Shown here: positions 54,474 through 62,959 of the stretch, one piece after another
Layout of the letters: every line of letters begins with the position of its first letter
How positions within the stretch are numbered: position 1 is the stretch's first letter
Assembly (NCBI GenBank): GCA_963575745.1
Contig: CAUYUJ010003069.1
Span: forward strand, 416,351-480,350
Reading direction: 5' to 3'
Source: Prorocentrum cordatum
Taxonomy: Eukaryota; Sar; Dinophyceae; Prorocentrales; Prorocentraceae
Length of the DNA stretch: 64,000 nt
The notes under the pieces: generated by a model
What the model saw: the letters and a program-made list of their open reading frames with translations, nothing else
What the model was told of the DNA's origin: nothing
Databases searched by the model: none
Made by a program: the position numbers and the translations under genes

Positions 54474-54998
54474 AAAGATATGCATATATACTCTGATGGA
54501 TCCTGCATGGGGCCCACTCTACCTATTGCAAGATCAGGGTGGGCGGTTATAGCAGTCAATGAGGAAGGATAATTCCAGCAGGCGGCATTCGGGAACTTGC
54601 CAGGATTTCTCCCCCAGAGCGCGGTCTTTGCAGAAGTCTACGCACTTTTACAAGCGCTCGAACACCTGTCCGGAGAAGAACCAGATTTTGTTTTCACGGT
54701 CCACGTGGATTGCAAGAGCCTCTTCAGCGGTGCAGAGAACAGTTTCACGGCGACTTCAGGCGCCACGCCGCTCTCAGAGGTCTGGAGAGCCCTGTACCCA
54801 GCGTGGCGTTTACAAAAAGTTCAGGCACACATCACAGATGAGTCCCTCACAGGCATTTCGAGGCGTCATAAACGAGGGGACGACAAAGCGGACGAGTATG
54901 CCCGAGATGGAGTACATTCGCATCCTGATGTCTTGGGAAATATATATTCAGATATGAGAAGGCTGCCGCCGAATGGAATGAGATTGCCATGCCTGTAG
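54474..54998 (+). pseudogene. LINE RNase H domain with one in-frame stop
   Basis: Frame reads IYSDGSCMGP (first Asp of the active site), RSGWAVIAVNEEG, then TAA at 54570-54572. In the same frame it continues with AAFGNLPGFLPQ, SAVFAEVYALLQALEHL (catalytic Glu), FTVHVDCKSLFSGAE (second Asp), VQAHITDE and DDKADEYARDG (last Asp). All four catalytic carboxylates are therefore present, and only the stop breaks the domain. RNase H would remove RNA from the RNA-DNA hybrid in retrotransposition. Confidence 0.8.
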
Positions 54999-55094
54999 CT
55001 AGTATTCTGTCTGATCTACCGCCAGCCAAGGAGTTGTTCGGTAAGCTAAATAAGGACCCCGCTCCCCCGAAGCGGAAGGTCTTCCCCAGCGGCC

Positions 55095-55500
55095 GTGCAC
55101 ATAGAGTGTTGTGGAACGGGTGCCGTTGGAGGTGTGTCCAGTGCGCCAGGTGCTTTAATGATAAGAGAGCCCCAGGTAGTTGTACTGTTCTCCCCGACAG
55201 CCCTCAAGAGGCTGGCTGAGATCCCGTTGGACCGCCCTCATAAGTTGCATGTGTGTCGGGTGGTCGAAACGGGCTTGCCCATAGTGTTTTGTATGCGTTG
55301 TGGGACTTATACGTCTGGGCTTCCGAGAGAGAAAGCTTGGGGGCCCTTGTGATAAGATTTTCGTGCAGCAGAGGGGCCAACAATTCAATGGTCGACTCCC
55401 CTGGCCTATGGGCCAGCATGTGTCACATCCCTGGCCACTTACCCCCGATTGCCCCAAAGGGGGAGAGTGGTGGGAGCAGCTCTATGGCAGGAGGTGATCG
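55095..55500 (+). pseudogene. LINE C-terminal Cys-rich region, frameshifted
   Basis: HKLHVCRVVETGLPIVFC, MRCGTYTSG lies in one frame. The downstream part (GGPCDKIFVQQRGQQFNGRL to GEWWEQLYGRR) lies in another, with the change near 55320-55350. The pattern of spaced Cys pairs after RNase H suggests a nucleic-acid-binding tail. Identity beyond that is not known. Confidence 0.5.
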
Positions 55501-55734
55501 TGATGTCAGTCGGCCTTAGGTGCCTGCTGAATGCTCGGATGCGTGATTTCGGTGTGGGGGCAGACAGCTGCGCGTCCCTCATCCTGGCCCTGGACGGCGG
55601 GTTTTGGCCCTTGTGGCTCCGTCGTCAAGGCTGCTGGCTAGAGGGGCGTTGTCGTTGTGGGCCCTTGCGTTATTTTCCGCAGCCCTTTCGTTCCAGGAAT
55701 GGTGGGGTGAAGAGGGAGCCAGTGGAAAGGGGGA

Positions 55735-55885
55735 GTCGGAGGAGGAGGAAGAGGAGGAGGAGGCCTAGGAGGATGAGGAGGATGAGGAGGAGGAGGAAGA
55801 GGAGGAGGAGGAGAGGAAGAGGGAGGAGGAGGGGAGGAGGGGGGGGGGGGAGGAGAACGAGGAGGAGGAGGAGGACAGGAGGAGG
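55735..55885 (+). repeat. (GGA)n microsatellite
   Basis: AGGAGGAGG with a G-homopolymer interruption at 55840-55850. Confidence 0.93.
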
Positions 55886-57082
55886 TGGAGGTGGAGGACA
55901 CGGGGGGGGGAGAGAAGGGGCAGAGAGGAAGGGTCGTGGGGAGGCCGTCCAGGATGGCAGTACGGGCCCCCCCCAGCAGGGAGGAGGAGGACGGAACGGC
56001 ACGGGAAGAGGAATCGTGTAATTGGGAGGAGAGGAGGAGAGGCCCTCCTCCTCCTCCTCCTCCTCCTCCTCCTCCTCCTCCTCCTCCTCGTCCTCCTCCC
56101 CGAGGACGAGGAGGGCCTGCGGAGCAGGTGCGGGGCGAGGACAGCGCCGACAGCGACGAGGAGAGACGAGCGAGGTGGAGGGGGGCAGATTCGCAGCGGG
56201 GAGCAGGGGTGGTACGAGGAGGGTAAAGATTCGCAGCGGGGTGGTACGAGGAGGGTAAAGATTCGCAGCGGGGTGGATGGAGGCAGATTCGCAGCGGGGT
56301 GGTAAGAGGAGGGGGAAAGGCAGGACGGGGGGAGGGGATGAGGAGAAGCAGGCGGCCGAGGCGGAGCAGGAAGGGCATAGGGGAAGGAGGAGGAGGTGGT
56401 CCAACAGAGAAAGGCAAGGGCTCCCACGAGGGCGCGAAGTTATTCGCGGTTCGCGCTTCGCGGTCCTCGTTCCTTCTCCCCCTCCTCCTCGTCCTCCTTT
56501 TCTCCCTTTGGGGGGGCGGCGCGAGAGCGCGAAGTTATTCGCGCTTCGCGCTTCGCGGAGCGCGAAGCGCGAAGTTGGGAGCCCTTGGAAAGGATCGGCT
56601 GAAGTGGGAACGAAGGGGGGCGGAGGAGGAACACGATGAGGGGACAGATCAGGCAGTTGGACGTGGAGCAAGCACAGCGGGGGGAGGAGGAGCAGGAAGG
56701 CGGATAGGGTAACTAGTAGTAATATGAAGAGCATGCTGGGGGGGCGCGAGGAAGGGCACGAGGAAGAAACGTGAAGGGACGGGCACGAGGAGGAACACAT
56801 GGATATTGGAGAACCGAAGGGCGAGTGGCAGTGGCATGAAGGGGGGCATAAGGAGGATGAAGATCCGCTGGAGATCCCAGGGTAAGGGAGGGTGGGAGGG
56901 CGTCCCCGAATCTGGTCCCAGGGGTCGACCGAAACGGTGTTTTGGTGAGTCCGTGGGCCGTTTCCGTTTCGATGTCGGCTTGCGGAAGAGGCGGATTGAA
57001 CACGAACCGGAGAAAACGAGCACGAAACGAAAACGACAAACACTGCTCAGGGCGATCCCTGCCTGCAGTGGCCACGCCCGCC
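55886..57082. other. no recognisable gene; GGA/CTC tracts and palindromes
   Basis: Includes (CTC)n at 56043-56100, four GATTCGCAGCGGGG direct repeats at 56189-56300 and the palindromic GCGAAG region at 56430-56575. Frames are compositional. Confidence 0.5.
56431..56575. repeat. duplicated CGCGAAGTTATTCGCG palindromes and perfect hairpin
   Basis: GCGCGAAGTTATTCGCG occurs at about 56437 and 56528. At 56544-56574 a 14-bp arm (CTTCGCGCTTCGCG), a GAG loop and its exact complement form a perfect hairpin. Confidence 0.8.
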
Positions 57083-57215
57083 ATGGGCGCCGCCTGCTGC
57101 GCCGACTGCTGGGCCCAGGGGCAGCTCGCTCCTGGCGACCAGCACGAGCACGTGCCCTATCACGAGGCCGTGCTGGAGGACGTCAGGGGCGGCCCAACGC
57201 TCGGGGCGAACGAGA
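57083..57215 (+). CDS. candidate first exon (N-terminal, MGAACC start)
   Basis: ATG at 57083 opens MGAACCADCWAQGQLAPGDQ followed by HEHVPYHEAVLEDVRGG and runs to the border of the foldback element at 57201-57215. Gly2 followed by Cys5-Cys6 is a classic myristoylation plus palmitoylation start, suggesting membrane attachment, by inference. The sequence has none of the repeat character around it. GTTGCG follows GAGATG at 57218, so a splice donor at the edge of the element is conceivable. No family was recognised and no following exon was found. Confidence 0.35.
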
Positions 57216-57591
57216 TGGTTGCGGAAAGAACGGGTACAGGGGGGGCCCATGTCACGAAAATTTTTGTTTGCCTTCAGGGTGCCCTGGGTTTCTTGGGTGT
57301 CGATGGTTTTGCCGTGGAAAGCGTGACGTTCCCACACCAAAAATCGACGGACGTCCTGGGGTCTCAGGGTTGGGTTTCTTGTGAAAGCTTTCTTGTGGTC
57401 GGGCCCCCGCTGCACGATGCCCAACCGCAGTTCCTGCTCATTTTGACGAGGGCTCGCTGTCCGCAGCGCCGCGGCCGTTGTCCATACAAGACAGGAGGCC
57501 GCCCGCCCCACAGCGGCCGCTGTCAGCTTCGGACAACGTTTGCTGTTGGGTATTGTACCCGTTTTTTCCGTGCCCCTGTCGGTCGTCCAGT
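57201..57591. mobile_element. foldback element, family C (copy 3), split by a family B insertion
   Basis: The left arm (57201-57236) and the rest (57413-57591) align with copy 1 at 8843-9056. Between them sits a complete family B MITE. Without that insertion and one TA the element is 213 bp, against 214 bp for copy 1. Confidence 0.85.
57237..57412 (+). mobile_element. CAGTGGAG MITE, family B (copy 4), nested in family C
   Basis: 176 bp. CAGGGGGGCCCATGTCACGA at the left, GGTCGGGCCCCCGCTG at the right, the full family B body between. It is inserted at a TA of the host (57235-57236); the right-hand duplicate is now CA (57413-57414). The equivalent position is uninterrupted in family C copies 1 and 2. 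Confidence 0.87.
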
Positions 57592-58299
57592 ATTCCGGCC
57601 TCCACCCCGAGAAGAGTGGGCGTTGCAAATGCGAGTTGCGGTCTCCAGGACCTCCCGCCAGAGATTCCGTGTTGTTTTTTGCCGCTCCCGGGTTCGCCAT
57701 GCATGGGCTTTGTTCAATACCCTATCCAGGCAAAGTGTTCACGGTGGCCCGCCGGGGTAGACATCCTCTGACTTCTGACGTTACGCAACAAACAAGTCCA
57801 CACGTTAGTTTTTGTCCCAACGTTGGGTCTCCAGAGTCCAATTTTGGGACCCAGGTCGTCCGAGAAGCGTCCGTGATTGAGAACCTGCCCCAGGGATGGA
57901 GTCGAGAGGGGCCCCACGTCACGGCAAGATCGTGACGTTGGTCGGAAGTCTGGGTCTTTCATTTCCCCCCCTTCGGCTTCGACGTGGTGACGCTAGGCTG
58001 TTCTGGCCATCGGGGGCCCCCCTCGCCGCCGCGGCTGGACGCCGCTCGGAGAGCTGGTCGGGATGGTGCCTGGGTCGGCGTCCTTCTGGGCTCGGTCTGT
58101 GGGGGGCTCCGGGCCCCCCTCCCGCAAGCCGACACCCCGCTGGGTGCCCACTCCCGGCAAGGGGGCCGGGCCGTGGCCGCCACGCCCTGCCTCCGAGCGG
58201 CTGCGCCGCTGCTGTGCAACAGCGCAGCTGGCCTCGGGCGCAGGGTGTGGCGGAGCCTCGGGAGGAGGGCGGAGAGGTGTGTCAGGGGGGAGGAGGTGG
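57592..58299. other. no recognisable gene
   Basis: Average then GC-rich sequence. No motif in the frames that cross it. Confidence 0.4.
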
Positions 58300-58437
58300 G
58301 GGGAGGAAGGAAGAGGAGGGGGAGGAGGAGGGCTCAGTCCCAGGACGAGCCGATCCGCAGCATCGGGCGTAGGAGGAGGGGGAGGAGGAGGAGAAGGCAG
58401 AGGCAGAGGAGGAGGAGGAGGAGGAGGAAGAGGAGGC

Positions 58438-58533
<96 letters not shown>

Positions 58534-58795
58534 GAGGAGGAGAGGAGGAGGAGGAGGAGGAGGAGGATGATGATGATGATGAGGATGATGATGAGGATGA
58601 TGATGAGGATGATGATGATGATGATGATGATGAGGATGATGATGATGATGAGGATGATGATGAGGATGAGGATGAGGATGAGGATGATGATGATGATGAG
58701 GATGAGGATGAGGATGATGAGGATGATGAGGATGATGAGGATGATGATGATGATGATGAGGAGGAGGAGGAGGAGGAGGAGGAGGAGGAGAGGGT
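58300..58795 (+). repeat. GGA then GAT/GAGGAT trinucleotide array
   Basis: 58310-58440 is GGAGGAGG. 58440-58532 is pure (GAT)n. 58563-58765 is (GAT)n with GAG interruptions, then GGA again. Frames read as poly-D/E, poly-M or antisense poly-S/I/H. Confidence 0.95.
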
Positions 58796-59114
58796 GAGAA
58801 GGGCGACGGGGATCCTGGGCCCGTGGGCGTGGCGGGCACCTCCGCCACCAGGAGCAGATGCTGCAGCAAGCGCTCCTGCAGTCGCGGCTGGAAGCGCAGG
58901 GCCACGGCGGCGGCCAGCTCGGCGCGCCACCCTTCCCAGGTGCGCCGCCTGGGCCTGCGGCGGCCTTCGGTTGTCCTCTGCAGCCTCGGGCGGCCCTCCA
59001 CGGCCCTCCGCGGCCTTCGGCGTCGTCCGGCGGCAGGGAGGGCGGCGACGACGACGGCCAGTGACGACCGAGACTACGACCACCGCGACCACCGCCCCAG
59101 GACCACCACGCAGG
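58796..59114. other. GC-rich spacer
   Basis: No gene recognised. Confidence 0.4.
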
Positions 59115-59265
59115 GGAGGAAAAAACACCTGGACCCGACAGTTGGCGTTTATTAGGCGGCCCTGGGCGTCTACGGAACAGCCCTGCTCTGTTCGATTCCT
59201 TCAGTGGGTGCGTCCACGAAACTGCTTCGCGTGTCGGGGTGATTCTTATGCGGGAAGACATTATT
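59115..59265 (-). repeat. dispersed repeat H (inverted copy)
   Basis: Reverse complement of 37370-37510: GGACCCGACAGTTGGCGTTT, CGGCCCTGGGCGTCTACGGA, ACAGCCCTGCTC and GTCGGGGTGATTCT. Confidence 0.75.
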
Positions 59266-59297
59266 CTGCCCTCTCACCACGGCCACGACAACGGCGA

Positions 59298-59352
59298 CCA
59301 CCACCACCACCACCACCACCACCACCACCACCACCACCACCACCACCACCAC
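59298..59352 (+). repeat. (CAC)n microsatellite
   Basis: About 55 bp of uninterrupted CAC. Read as His repeats in one frame. Confidence 0.95.
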
Positions 59353-59578
59353 GCCGACTCTTCCCGGGTGCCTCGCCAGGCGCGCCGCTGCTGGGCGGGC
59401 AGCGCGGTGGCGCGGCACTGTACCCCGGCGGCTCGCCCTCCCGGCTCGGCGAGGTCGAGGACCCTGGGGCTCCCCCCCGGAGACGGCCGGGGCCCGCGCA
59501 CGTCTGCCTCGCTCCTGCCCGCGGCAGGGGGGAGCGGAGGGGACCCACCCTGGAAACGACAGGGCCGTTTTTGCGTTA

Positions 59579-59737
59579 CAGTGGAGATCCATGCCAAGAA
59601 ACACCCTGCTTACCTCCAGGGTGCCCTGGGTTTCTTGGGTTTCGATGGTTTTGCCATGGAAAGCGTGGCGTTCCCACGCCAAAAATCAATGGACGTCCTG
59701 GGATCAGGGTTGAGTTTTTGTGGACTGGCCTCCACTA
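59579..59737 (+). mobile_element. CAGTGGAG MITE, family B (copy 5)
   Basis: CAGTGGAGATCCATGCCAAG at the left after TA (59577-59578), the full family body, and GGCCTCCACTATG at the right, one or two changes from the expected CCTCCACTGTA. Confidence 0.82.
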
Positions 59738-59808
59738 TGCGCGTCGGTGATTTGTGCCGAGAAGGCGTGCCAAGAGCAGTTCTCCTGTGGTCGGGCCCCT
59801 ACTGTACT

Positions 59809-60038
59809 CTAGGCCCCCTCGATGGGGTCGAAGTACATGGGGTCGGAGGATCGCGCCGCATCGCCGATGCATCGCCGATTCGGCTCGATGGGGAGCCCGA
59901 TTTATTTCACGTCGACGTCGCCGATGCATCGCCGACGTCGACGATGCAACGCCGTTGTATCACCGACGCATCGCAGATGCATCGCCGATGTGTCGGCGAT
60001 GCGGCGCGAATTTTCCGACCCATCTTCGAGGCCTCTAG
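59809..60038. mobile_element. foldback element, family D (copy 3)
   Basis: Left CTAGGCCCCCTCGATGGGGT and GGGGTCGGAGGATCGCG. Core of GCATCGCCGATG words. Right CCGACCCATCTTCGAGGCCT. The ends CTAGGCC / GGCCTCTAG are the best-preserved termini of the family. Confidence 0.8.
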
Positions 60039-60234
60039 TTATTTAGCGGTTTCGTGTTGCCGTTTTCTTTACCGGTTCTGGCGCCGTTTTTTTTTCCAGT
60101 TCCGTCGCCGTCTTTCTGCCGGTTCCGGTTCCAGTTCCAGAGCTGTTTGTTGCCGTTTCCAGTTACGGTTTTTTGTACCGAGATGTTTTTTTTGGAAGCG
60201 GTGCAACAGTTGCCTTTTCGCTTCTGGGGCCCCT

Positions 60235-60425
60235 TCAGAGGGGGGTCCGGCGGCAAAATCCGAATTCTGCTCTCGCCGATCAACGACTCAGGCATTTCGA
60301 TGGGCGGCGGGGGTAGGGTTCGGAATGCCTCGATCACGTGGCGAGATCCGAACCCTACCCCCGCCTCCAATCGATTCAAGAGAATCGATGGTTGCTGGGG
60401 GTAGAGTTCGGATGTCGCCCCTTAG
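60235..60425. mobile_element. foldback element related to family A
   Basis: Inner arms GGGGGTAGGGTTCGGA (60309-60324) and TCCGAACCCTACCCCC (60347-60362) are perfect complements. Outer arms GGCGGCAAAATCCGAATTCT and GTTCGGATGTCGCCCCTTA are imperfect. The GGGTAGGGTTCG words are shared with family A. Confidence 0.65.
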
Positions 60426-61234
60426 GGGTGATGTGGGGAGGGATGGGGAGGGGGGCGTTGGAAGACGAGGGATGTCAAGCCATGTGCACTCGCGCTATGC
60501 CTGACGTTCTACACTTCCGCCCATCCCTGCCCACTGCGCTGATGTTTGCTCTATCCGCGGACGCGTGTCATAGCTGGCCTGGAGCTTCCAAAGACCCCAT
60601 CGTGTTATGCGCAATCTGGAAAGGAGAGCTGCGTACATTGGAAAAGAAGGAGGAGGAGGTGCGGGATGAGCAGGCGAAACCATAGGCGGATGAGGACGGA
60701 GGAGGACGAGGACGAACAGCAACAGCAGGAATTGGATTAGAGTGGAAGAAGCTTGACGAGCAAGAGGGCTAGGGAAAGGCGGAGGAGGGGGAATGAGGGG
60801 GGCGATAACGATGTGGAGGGACTCGGATCCCGAAAAGTGACCCGCGCTTGGGAGAGAGCGCCACTTGGAACGACGGGAGCAAAACCCTGACCCTAAACTG
60901 GAACCCGCGCTGCAGCGGGAACAGCTATTGTGAAACGTCGAAAGTATTCGTAAAACAACCATGCGAACAATACTTTTGGCACTCTTATGTTCAGAACATT
61001 GTGAATGGATAGAGCTGGGTATCGTCTGGACGGGATCAGGGGAGCGAGCATAGTAGCATGCACGATGTGCAGTTGTACATTGGAGGAGGAAGGCGACATT
61101 AGAGGGGGGGGTACATGATATGTGCTTGACACATGGAAGCCCTTTGCAGCCGCCCCCCGAACCTCCCAAACCGTCCACGTCCATCTTTTTCTCCTCCTCG
61201 CCAATCCTTTTCCAGTATATCTGGTCTTCCCTAT
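60426..61234. other. no recognisable gene
   Basis: Average composition with a small GGA tract (60645-60720). No motif. Confidence 0.4.
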
Positions 61235-61830
61235 TGCGCCCCCAGGCGTTTCGGTAGGGCGAGCCGGGCGTTTTGTTTGATATTTCATCAGCGTTCAAGT
61301 GTTCTGAGGTTCGAAAGATGCACTACACTTTCTTGAATGGAGGGCGGCTAGTTTTCAACCCGTGTATCTCGCATTCACATTCGCGCCGCGCACATGCGTC
61401 TTTAAAATGTGCAGCAGCCTCTAGGGTGGATGGCTTCTGATTGGGAACCTTGGCTTTCGCAACAGCGTCGCGCACATTCGTCTTAAAATTTACAGCAGCT
61501 TCATGGACTGTGGCTGGTCACAGTTTGTTTCAGGCGTGCTGAGCAGCTTCAACGATTCGTTGGGTTGAAGTCCCAGGAATGATGTTCTGGTATTGTTTTG
61601 ACCTGCCAGGACGCAACTTTCACGTTGATTCGCGCCGTGGTTCCTTGGCAAGGTTTGGGATTGCCAGGACGCAACGGTCACGTTGATCCGTGACGTTGGA
61701 TTCCCAGGAATAGTTTTTCGGCGCGATAAGAGTTCTCAAGCGGTCGTCTTCCAATGCGGCATTTCCCGCAGCGAGCATAATTATTGCAAGGCCTTGTGAA
61801 GAGGTCATTTGGAGGGAGGGTTTTCTCGCA
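61235..61830 (+). repeat. composite dispersed repeat G (copy 2)
   Basis: Leader GCGAGCCGGGCGTTTTGTTT, two or three satellite units (61310-61530) with CGCGCACATKCGTCTT and GCAGCAGC, then the tail with GTCTTCCAATGCGGCATTTC and TTGGAGGGAGGGTTT, matching 30750-31790 in order. Confidence 0.75.
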
Positions 61831-61859
61831 GCACTGTCACGCGCCTTCGGTCTGCACTT

Positions 61860-62090
61860 GTCCCCCCTCCTCCCACCCTTCCTCCTCCTGCTCCTGCTCC
61901 TCCTCCTCCTCCTCCTCCTCCATCTCCTGCTCCTGCTCCCACTCTTCCTCCTCCTCCTCCTCCTCCTGCTCCATCTCCTGCTCCTGCTCCTCCTCCTCCT
62001 CCCACTCTTCCTCCTCCTGCTCCTGCTCCTGCTCCTCCTCCTCCTCCTGCTCCTGCTCCTGCTCCTCCTCCTCCTCCTCCATCTCCTGTC
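61860..62090 (+). repeat. CTC/CTG trinucleotide array
   Basis: CTCCTCCTGCTCCTGCTCCT words with CATCTC interruptions over about 230 bp. Confidence 0.93.
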
Positions 62091-62349
62091 CCCACTGGCG
62101 TCGCTCCTGGCCGCGCTCTCCTTCCTAGTCGGGGCCCATCATTCCGCTTCCCTCCCGTCCCTCCCCCTTCCGCCCTCGTCCCATCTGCTCCACCCTCCGC
62201 CGCGCCTCCCCCCCTCCCTCATCCCCCACTCCTCCCGTCCGCCCCCGAAGGCTTCCCGAATCTCCTTGCACCCGACGTCGGAGTTTCCGGGGATGCCCCG
62301 CTCCGCGCCCGCTCGCGGAGCCCCCTTCCCCCTTCCCCCCCCCAACAAA
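62091..62349. other. C/T-rich spacer
   Basis: Pyrimidine-rich with no recognised gene. It leads into the duplicated exon-like segment. Confidence 0.4.
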
Positions 62350-62880
62350 ATAAATGGAGCACGAGGCGGTGCTGGCGCCCCTTTCCCCCCTCCCCCCGAC
62401 CCCAGAGAGGAGCAGGAGGCGATGCTGGCGCAGATCCAGTAGGGGGCCACATGCGAACCCTACCCCTGCCCCCCACGATTTCTGAGGGTGAGGGTGGGGT
62501 TCACTGCGCTCGGGAGCTCCCGAACGAAGTGAAACCCACCCTCCCCCTCAAAAACCGTGGGGGCTAGGGGTAGGGTTCGCATGTGGCCCCCTAATGCTGG
62601 CGCCACCTTCCCCCCCCCGACCCCAAAAGAGGAGCAGGAGGCGGTGCTGGCGCAGATCCAGGCGCAGGCCGAGCAGGAGCAGCTGGCCCGGGCCGTGTCC
62701 GCCAGCCTCGGGCAGGGCCCGCCCGCCGCGGCCTCGCGCGCCGGGCGCCCCGCGCCCCTGGGCGAGGACGACGAGCTGCGGCGGGCGCTGGCCGTCTCGA
62801 AGCAGGACTCGTCGACCCCTCCTCCTCCTCCTCCTCCTCCTCCTCCTCCTCCTCCTCCTCCTCCTGGCCCCTGTAGGCCC
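62350..62880 (+). CDS. fragment of a ubiquitin-interacting-motif (UIM) protein, interrupted by a foldback element
   Basis: After the foldback element a frame reads EEQEAVLAQIQAQAEQEQLA into two UIM-like helices: EQEQLARAVSASLGQG (62669-62719) and GEDDELRRALAVSKQD (62761-62808). Both fit the UIM pattern of acidic residues, Leu, Ala three later and Ser four after that. UIMs bind ubiquitin in deubiquitinases, proteasome shuttles and endocytic adaptors. A Josephin/ataxin-3-like or other UIM protein is possible, but no catalytic domain is in view. The segment EEQEA(V/M)LAQIQ is also present left of the foldback (62407-62440), so the coding sequence contains a duplication. C/T-rich DNA ending in AG precedes each copy of GAGGAGCAGGAGGC and could be 3' splice sites. 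The true start and end are unknown; a CTC microsatellite follows. Confidence 0.5.
62440..62593. mobile_element. foldback element, family A (copy 2) inside the UIM segment
   Basis: 150 bp between TA dinucleotides (62440-62441, 62592-62593), with arms GGGGGCCACATGCGAACCCT and their mirror, and the same inner inverted pair (GGTGGGGTTCACT / AGTGAAACCCACC) as copy 1. It separates two near-identical exon-like segments. Confidence 0.88.
62818..62865 (+). repeat. (CTC)n microsatellite
   Basis: About 48 bp. It would encode poly-Pro in the UIM frame. Confidence 0.95.
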
Positions 62881-62959
62881 AGACACCTACACACTCAGGG
62901 GTTTTGGCATCGACTAGAGAGGTGCCGAACGGTCGAGAGAGCCTCTCTGCGGCGCGCCC

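Larger units (their letters stand above)
54474..55500 (+). mobile_element. LINE 3' part: RNase H and C-terminal cysteine region
   Basis: A 5'-truncated LINE remnant that begins inside or just before RNase H and continues into a C-terminal region with FCMRCGTYTS, a Cys-pair motif followed by a frame change. Reverse transcriptase is missing upstream. Confidence 0.72.

Noticed and set aside
55670-57043. A 457-codon minus-strand frame
   Set aside because: Composition follows CTC/GGA tracts and palindromes, and no motif was seen.
58000-59750. A 588-codon plus frame and 422-codon minus frame
   Set aside because: Most of each is poly-Asp/Glu, poly-Met or poly-Ile/His from GAT and GGA arrays. No domain lies in the flanks.
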